Shown one piece after another: positions 59,702 to 64,000 of a stretch of DNA of 64,000 bases. Below the pieces are notes generated by a model. That model did no database searches. It saw only the letters and a list, made by a program, of their open reading frames with translations, and was not told the origin of the DNA. Position numbers and translations under genes: made by a program. Every line of letters starts with the position of its first letter. Within the stretch, counting starts at the first letter, position 1. The DNA is from Arthrobacter sp. ISL-28 (GTDB taxonomy: Bacteria > Actinomycetota > Actinomycetes > Actinomycetales > Micrococcaceae): NCBI RefSeq assembly GCF_018613875.1, contig NZ_JAGGPJ010000028.1, positions 40,925-104,924 of the forward strand, read 5' to 3'.

Positions 59702-61384
59702 ATGATGTCTGACAGCCCCCTGACTGACCTCCAGATTGCCCGCAATGCCACGCTGCGGCCCATCGAGGAGATCGCCGCGGCCGCCGGCATCGATGCCGAG
59801 GCGGTGGAACACTACGGCCGGTACAAGGCGAAGATCGATCCGGCGAGGCTGTCCGCCGCGGGTGCCATGGGGAAAGTCGTCCTGGTCTCGGCGATGTCGC
59901 CCACTCCCGCCGGTGAAGGAAAATCCACCACCACCGTGGGGCTGGCCGACTCGCTGGCCAGGGCCGGCCACAAGGTGATGGTCGCACTGCGTGAGCCTTC
60001 CCTCGGGCCAATCCTGGGCATGAAGGGCGGGGCAACGGGCGGCGGGTACTCCCAGGTGGTGCCCATGGACGAGATCAATCTCCATTTCACCGGCGACTTC
60101 CACGCGGTGACGTCCGCCAACAACGCCCTCATGGCCTTGGTGGACAACCACATCTACCAGGGCAACGAGCTCACCATCGATCCCCGCCGCATGACGTTCA
60201 AGCGCGTGCTGGACATGAACGACCGTGCCCTGCGGGAGGTGGTCATCGGCCTCGGCGGCCCGACCCAGGGCATCCCCCGGCAGGACGGCTTCGACATCAC
60301 CGTGGCGTCGGAGATCATGGCGGTGTTCTGCCTCGCCACCGGCGTGGCCGATCTGCGCGAGCGGCTGGGCCGCATCACCTTCGGCTACACCTACGACCGC
60401 ACGCCGGTCACGGTGGCCGATCTGGGAGTCCAGGGAGCACTCACCCTCCTGCTCAAGGAGGCCATCAAACCCAACCTGGTGCAGACCATCGCGGGGACTC
60501 CGGCCCTGGTGCACGGCGGCCCGTTCGCCAACATCGCGCACGGCTGCAACTCGCTCATTGCCACCCAGACAGCACGCCGGCTGGCTGACATCGTGGTCAC
60601 GGAGGCCGGTTTCGGCGCGGACCTGGGGGCTGAGAAGTTCATGGACATCAAGGCGCGCGTCGCGGACGTGGCGCCGGCCGCCGTCGTCGTGGTGGCAACC
60701 GTGCGGGCCCTCAAGATGCACGGCGGGATGGCGAAGGACCAACTCAAGGAGCCCAACGTCGAGGCGCTGGCTGCCGGTGTGGCCAATCTCCGCCGGCATG
60801 TCCGCAACGTCGAGAAGTTCGGCGTCACGCCCGTGGTGGCCATCAACAAATTCGCCACGGATACGGCCGAGGAACTGGACTGGCTGCGCGGCTGGTGCGA
60901 CGGGGAAGGCATCCAGGCTGCGGTGGCGGATGTCTGGGGCCGAGGCGGCGGCGGTGACGGCGGCGACGAACTTGCTGCCAAAGTGGCGGCTGCGGTTGCG
61001 GGACCCAGCAGCTTCCGGCACCTCTATCCGCTGGAACTGTCGGTGGAGGACAAGATCCGGACCATCGCGCAGGAGATCTACGGCGCCGACGGGGTGGATT
61101 TCTCCGTGCCGGCGCTGAAGCGGCTGGCGGACATCGAGAAGAACGGGTGGTCCGGGCTGCCGGTCTGCATGGCCAAGACGCAGTATTCATTCACGGACGA
61201 CGCCTCCCGGCTGGGCGCGCCGAAGGGATTCACCATCCACGTGCGCGACCTCATCCCCAGGACCGGTGCCGGCTTCATCGTGGCGCTTACCGGTGCTGTC
61301 ATGACGATGCCCGGCCTCCCTGCCGTTCCGGCAGCCATGCGAATGGATGTAGACGACGACGGCAATCCGGTGGGCCTCTTCTAA
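59702..61384 (+). CDS. fhs: formate-tetrahydrofolate ligase
   Basis: A 560-residue enzyme from ATG 59702 (59705 possible), behind AAGGA. The ATP loop is TPAGEGKSTTTVGLAD, and GPILGMKGGATGGGYSQVVP, TVADLGVQGALTLLLKEAIK and VTEAGFGADLGAEKFMDIKA are FTHFS signatures. It makes 10-formyl-THF from formate and ATP, feeding purine and formyl-Met synthesis. The TAA stop runs straight into a 32-bp repeat array. Confidence 0.97.
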   Translation: MMSDSPLTDLQIARNATLRPIEEIAAAAGIDAEAVEHYGRYKAKIDPARLSAAGAMGKVVLVSAMSPTPAGEGKSTTTVGLADSLARAGHKVMVALREPSLGPILGMKGGATGGGYSQVVPMDEINLHFTGDFHAVTSANNALMALVDNHIYQGNELTIDPRRMTFKRVLDMNDRALREVVIGLGGPTQGIPRQDGFDITVASEIMAVFCLATGVADLRERLGRITFGYTYDRTPVTVADLGVQGALTLLLKEAIKPNLVQTIAGTPALVHGGPFANIAHGCNSLIATQTARRLADIVVTEAGFGADLGAEKFMDIKARVADVAPAAVVVVATVRALKMHGGMAKDQLKEPNVEALAAGVANLRRHVRNVEKFGVTPVVAINKFATDTAEELDWLRGWCDGEGIQAAVADVWGRGGGGDGGDELAAKVAAAVAGPSSFRHLYPLELSVEDKIRTIAQEIYGADGVDFSVPALKRLADIEKNGWSGLPVCMAKTQYSFTDDASRLGAPKGFTIHVRDLIPRTGAGFIVALTGAVMTMPGLPAVPAAMRMDVDDDGNPVGLF

Positions 61385-61569
61385 CCCTCCCTCACCTCCC
61401 GCCGGCCCCTCCCCAACCCTCCCTCACATCCCGCCCGTCTATCCCCGCCCCTCCCTCACATCCCGCCGGTCTATCCCCGACCCTCCCTCACATCCCGCCG
61501 GCCCCTCCCCAACCCTCCCTCACCTCCCGCCGGCCCCTCCCCAACCCTCCCTCACATCCCGGTCGACCC
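61383..61569. repeat. 32-bp tandem array, locus A
   Basis: Five full 32-base units start at 61383, 61415, 61447, 61479 and 61511, and a partial sixth at 61543. On the minus strand each contains TGAGGGAGGG(T/G), the core shared with the arrays at 62583 and 63895. It abuts the fhs stop. Confidence 0.95.
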
Positions 61570-61577
61570 AACTCGCC

Positions 61578-61586
61578 TGTGGATAA
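61578..61586. other. single DnaA-box-like site
   Basis: TGTGGATAA is the complement of the DnaA box TTATCCACA. It is alone, 40 bases before the DUF559 gene, and no origin genes are near, so it is likely a chance match or a local promoter element. Confidence 0.3.
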
Positions 61587-61625
61587 CTTCTGCAGGACCA
61601 GCGCAATTCAGGTCACAATGCCGGT

Positions 61626-62585
61626 ATGCAAATGCGCAATCAGCTGCCGGACACGCTCCTCTCGGCTCCATTCACATTGGAGGCGGCAAGGGCATCAGGC
61701 ATTTCCGTAAGCCGGCTGCGGCGGGCCGACGTCGTCCATGTGGGCCGCGGACTGTACCGCCCGGCGGACTGGGACTTCGACCTTGAAGCGGCGGCGCGGG
61801 CGCTGTCGGCGGTGTCTCCAAGCGCCTGGATCTCCCATGTCACGGCGGGGCGCCTCCGCTGCCAGATTTTGCCTGTGTGGCTAGCCGATTCGACCGAGCT
61901 TCATCTGAGCAAACCGCGGTCCCTGCCGGAAGTGCGGCGTAAAGGGGTCTACGGCCATACGGTTCTGGCCCGTGAGGATGAGATTGAGTCCGTCGACGGC
62001 ATCCGCATAAGCACGCGATCACGGACGTGGTTGGATCTGGCAAGACGCCTGTCAGTCAGCGAGCTGGTCTGCATGGGAGACGAGTTAATCCGCATTCCTC
62101 GGCTGAAGTTCGAGGGCCGGACCGAGCCGTTTGCAACGCCGGCAGGGTTGCGCTCCCTTGTGGACCGTCATCCGAATCTGCAGGGCGTTGTGCGCGCCAG
62201 GCAAGCATTGGACATGATGCGTGTTGGTGCGGACTCCGCCCCCGAATCGCTGCTGAGGCTGGCAATGGCCGACGCCGGTCTCCCGGAACCGGACCTCCAG
62301 GTGGCCTTAAGAATCGGCGACGCTGGGTCCCCCACTGCGGATCTTGGTTACCGTCATCGACGCCTCGCCATTCAGTACGACGGCGGACATCACCTTCTCG
62401 ATGCCCAGGCCTTCAGCGACAGGCGGCGAGACAAGGCATTCCACTCCGCCGGGTGGACTGTTCTTACCCTCGACAAAAACGACCTCGCTGACGGATTCCA
62501 GCAGGCAGTCGGGAGGATAAAGCGAGCACTGCGCACCGCTTGGCTGGACCATCCCCAGGCCGCAGGCTTTGCCGACGCAATCTGA
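61626..62585 (+). CDS. AbiEi-like/DUF559 endonuclease-domain protein
   Basis: A 319-residue protein. The N-terminal part (about 15-60: FTLEAARASGISVSRLRRAD then VGRGLYRPADW) resembles the HTH of AbiEi-family antitoxins. The C-terminal part holds ESLLRLAMADAGLPEPDLQV, TADLGYRHRRLAIQYDGGHH and DRRRDKAFHSAGWTVLTLDK, which is the PD-(D/E)XK/VSR-like DUF559 fold with its Glu, Asp and E/Q-x-D residues. It is common in many copies in Arthrobacter-like genomes. The catalytic acid is partly altered (IQYDG for V-E-x-D-G). Its stop lies in repeat locus B. Confidence 0.82.
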   Translation: MQMRNQLPDTLLSAPFTLEAARASGISVSRLRRADVVHVGRGLYRPADWDFDLEAAARALSAVSPSAWISHVTAGRLRCQILPVWLADSTELHLSKPRSLPEVRRKGVYGHTVLAREDEIESVDGIRISTRSRTWLDLARRLSVSELVCMGDELIRIPRLKFEGRTEPFATPAGLRSLVDRHPNLQGVVRARQALDMMRVGADSAPESLLRLAMADAGLPEPDLQVALRIGDAGSPTADLGYRHRRLAIQYDGGHHLLDAQAFSDRRRDKAFHSAGWTVLTLDKNDLADGFQQAVGRIKRALRTAWLDHPQAAGFADAI

Positions 62586-62657
62586 GGGAGCGTCCCGAGC
62601 CGGCCGGCCAAAACTGAGCGAGCGTCCCGAGTCAGCGGGCCAAAACTGAGCGAGCGT
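62583..62657. repeat. 32-bp repeat array, locus B (3 cores)
   Basis: Cores TGAGGGAGCGT (62583), TGAGCGAGCGT (62615) and TGAGCGAGCGT (62647) are spaced exactly 32 bases. The first includes the stop codon of the DUF559 gene. The last, read on the minus strand, encodes the C-terminus DARSVLAR of the DUF2306 protein. Confidence 0.95.
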
Positions 62658-63159
62658 CCTCAGCAGATCGCTGTGACCTCCTCCGGCTCGTTACCGGAGG
62701 GCCAGAGCGACTGCCGAGCCTCAGCGAGGCGAAGATGACGGCCACGCTCAGGATGACGAGGGCGGCAACATAGACCCCGGTGGACGGGTCGTCTGCCAGG
62801 AGCCGCGGAATGGCCCGGCCCGGCACAGCGACGGCGAAGACAAATGCCACAGCAATACCGGCGTAGCTGCCCACCATGTTCGCGAGGTGAGACCGGATGT
62901 TGCCGCGGATGGCACTGACCAGTCCGAGGGTGACCGTCACCAGAGTGAAGGCGGAAAGCCCGTGCAGCCAGGTGAAGTGTCCTTCAGTGACGATCCAGAA
63001 GCTGCTAACGCAGACGTAGTACATGGCGGCAACCCACAGATACCCCATGCTGCGGTGGATGCGGTCCCGACGCCGGCGAAGGATTTGCAGGGGACCGATC
63101 GCAAGGACAAAAAGCGCAGCTATCACATGACTGGTAAGCAGTGTGTTCCAAGAGTCCAT
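62632..63159 (-). CDS. DUF2306 family membrane protein
   Basis: A 175-residue protein with four helices (about 8-25, 43-57, 68-86 and 105-150). SHVIAALFVLAIGPLQILRR, RIHRSMGYLWVAAMYYVCVS and the conserved His residues (HRSMGYLW, HFTWLHG) match DUF2306. Its last eight residues come from a copy of the 32-bp repeat. It diverges from a MerR regulator, which probably controls it. Function unknown. Confidence 0.85.
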   Translation of the reverse strand: MDSWNTLLTSHVIAALFVLAIGPLQILRRRRDRIHRSMGYLWVAAMYYVCVSSFWIVTEGHFTWLHGLSAFTLVTVTLGLVSAIRGNIRSHLANMVGSYAGIAVAFVFAVAVPGRAIPRLLADDPSTGVYVAALVILSVAVIFASLRLGSRSGPPVTSRRRSQRSAEDARSVLAR

Positions 63160-63166
63160 GGCTCTA

Positions 63167-63183
63167 GGATAGAAGCACTATCC
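63167..63183. promoter_or_regulatory. inverted repeat GGATAG-N5-CTATCC
   Basis: Perfect 6-base arms around AAGCA, between the divergent DUF2306 and MerR genes. MerR regulators bind such dyads in the promoter spacer. Confidence 0.55.
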
Positions 63184-63199
63184 AGTGGTTGTACATCAA

Positions 63200-63224
63200 G
63201 ATAGCGGACGCTGGCTCTGCTATC
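63200..63224. promoter_or_regulatory. second dyad GATAGC-N13-GCTATC
   Basis: Perfect arms at 63200-63205 and 63219-63224, sharing the half-site with the dyad at 63167. The two could be a tandem operator for the MerR regulator. Confidence 0.5.
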
Positions 63225-63246
63225 CAACTAGCAGGCGGGAGGCAGA

Positions 63247-63897
63247 ATGCAGCTCAAAGAGCTGAGCGAGCGCACAGGTGTTTCGGCGGCGAGCATCAAG
63301 TTCTACCTCCGCGAGGGACTGCTGCCCGCCGGCGAGTCGGTTCACGCCACGCGGGCCAGATACTCCCCTCAGCACGCCAGCCGTCTCCAGCTGATCCAAG
63401 CCCTGCGGACAGTGGTGGGCCTCACCATCGAGCAGATCCGGACTCTGGTGAAACTGGCCGACGACGGCGTGCCCCGCCTTGAGCTTCTCGCTGCTGTGCA
63501 GCGCACAGTGCTGGGCCTGGACCAAATGAGTACCGGGCACGGTGACGTCCCTGCCCAGGCGGGCGACGCCGTCGTACGCTTGCGGAACTGGCCGGACACA
63601 CCCAGTGACGCCCGAGATGCACTGGACGCGCATGTGGCGCGGATGGAAAGCCTCGGCGTGCCGGTGACCACGGAACTCCTGGATGCCTACAGCAAGGCAC
63701 TCGACGCCATCGCCGACCGGGACATTTCCGCGACCACCGCGCCGGAGGACACTAATGAGCTGATCCTGACGGCCGCCGTCGGCATGCACCTGCACGGTCA
63801 GCTGGTGCTCAAACTTCTTGCCCTGGCCCAAGCGAGTCACGCCATCCGGCGCTATAAAAACGACGCCGCAAAGCGCAACGCTCCCCCACAAAAGTGA
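63247..63897 (+). CDS. MerR family transcriptional regulator
   Basis: A 216-residue regulator from ATG 63247 behind GGGAGG. The N-terminal winged HTH is LKELSERTGVSAASIKFYLR with EGLLPAGESVHATRARYSPQ. It lacks a Cys cluster for metals, so it is of the effector-binding type. The C-terminal domain holds NELILTAAVGMHLHGQLVLK. It diverges from the DUF2306 gene, with two dyads between. Its end KRNAPPQK is encoded by an inverted copy of the repeat core, and the stop TGA lies in repeat locus C. Confidence 0.9.
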   Translation: MQLKELSERTGVSAASIKFYLREGLLPAGESVHATRARYSPQHASRLQLIQALRTVVGLTIEQIRTLVKLADDGVPRLELLAAVQRTVLGLDQMSTGHGDVPAQAGDAVVRLRNWPDTPSDARDALDAHVARMESLGVPVTTELLDAYSKALDAIADRDISATTAPEDTNELILTAAVGMHLHGQLVLKLLALAQASHAIRRYKNDAAKRNAPPQK

Positions 63898-63907
63898 GGG
63901 AGCGTTG
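63876..63907 (+). terminator. hairpin at the MerR stop codon
   Basis: CAACGCTCCCCCAC pairs with GTGAGGGAGCGTTG over 14 bases with one mismatch around AAAA. The stem holds the stop codon (63895-63897). It joins an inverted and a direct copy of the repeat core and would be a strong terminator or RNA stabiliser. Confidence 0.75.
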
Positions 63908-63970
63908 AACCGAAACCGCACCAAAAGTGAGGGAGCGTTGAACCGAAAGCCACCAAAAGTGAGGGAGCGT
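63895..63970. repeat. 32-33 bp repeat array, locus C (3 cores)
   Basis: TGAGGGAGCGT at 63895, 63928 and 63960 (spacing 33 and 32), each preceded by AAAAG and the first two followed by TGAACCGAAA. It begins at the MerR stop. Confidence 0.95.
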
Positions 63971-64000
63971 CGGAGGGGTTAGCGCTCGAGGTCGCCGCGG
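63971..64000. other. right window edge, no feature
   Basis: The last 30 bases follow the repeat array and hold no readable gene; a gene may begin or end beyond. Confidence 0.3.

Noticed and set aside
61578..61586. DnaA box as a sign of a replication origin
   Set aside because: Only one box, no dnaA, dnaN or parAB genes and no AT-rich unwinding region.
61383..63970. The 32-bp period of the repeat arrays resembles CRISPR spacing
   Set aside because: The units are contiguous tandem copies without unique spacers, the arrays are in different flanks and orientations, and no cas genes are near.

Overview
The window is 64 kb of high-GC chromosomal DNA from an actinobacterium. It most resembles Arthrobacter, Pseudarthrobacter or another Micrococcaceae genus. 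The evidence is gene content: mshA (mycothiol synthesis), a SepX/GlpR-type divisome membrane protein, a His-tailed GroEL beside groES under two CIRCE operators, a GuaB3 paralogue, and an AbiEi/DUF559-type endonuclease. It is mostly a housekeeping chromosome with several accessory or stress patches. There is no phage, IS element or CRISPR array.

Layout. 1-5.2 kb: two regulator/target pairs of the Lrp type (PLP-dependent trans-sulfuration enzyme with Lrp; MFS transporter with Lrp), then DUF1761, CorA and a stand-alone AFG1/ZapE C-terminal-like protein. 5.2-8.5 kb: a glycogen-debranching-type glycosidase divergent from a LacI regulator, with a 16-bp perfect operator palindrome between them. 8.5-12 kb: small envelope and stress proteins, including a COG4315-like lipoprotein, an SRPBCC protein and an HNH lipoprotein. 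12.3-15 kb: a stress cluster with two Hsp20 proteins, a flavin reductase and DUF2905. 15.3-18.9 kb: a probable accessory insert, with an aminotransferase and D-2-hydroxyacid dehydrogenase operon ending in a 16-bp perfect hairpin, an unrecognised 345-residue protein, and then tRNA-Ala(CGC). 19.3-24.8 kb: NmrA-like protein, sepX/glpR, rimJ and galU, then 5-FCL, an FmdB protein and a SAF protein. 24.8-29.2 kb: a giant SF1-helicase-like protein fused to an MTES_1575-type nuclease domain and coupled to a small ORF. 29.4-44.1 kb: a long minus-strand run (guaA, DUF3817, SURF1, PTS IIA, glpD, guaB3, ABC exporter, guaB, SGNH acyltransferase, groEL, groES). 44.3-49.9 kb: membrane protein, THUMP-like methyltransferase, shikimate dehydrogenase, GH3, YbdK. 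49.9-54.1 kb: a fully overlapping alr-tsaE-tsaB-rimI-tsaD operon for D-alanine and tRNA t6A synthesis. 54.2-61.4 kb: PfkB kinase, GH4 glycosidase, a GT1 glycosyltransferase, mshA and fhs. 61.4-64 kb: a repeat-rich end with a DUF559 endonuclease, a DUF2306 protein and a MerR regulator.

Most interesting signals. (1) Three loci at the right end carry arrays of a 32-33 bp repeat with the shared core TGAG(G/C)GAG(G/C)GT. The stop codons or C-termini of four neighbouring genes lie inside or touch these arrays. (2) Directly behind the groEL stop codon, in the same frame, four 15-bp repeats would encode NAHGG-type histidine-containing peptide repeats. (3) The helicase-like giant protein has Gln in place of the Walker A Lys. 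(4) GuaB3 lacks the catalytic Cys loop. (5) The galU-rimJ-sepX/glpR locus has no moeA/glp gene inside it. All functional calls come from reading the sequence; no database search was run.
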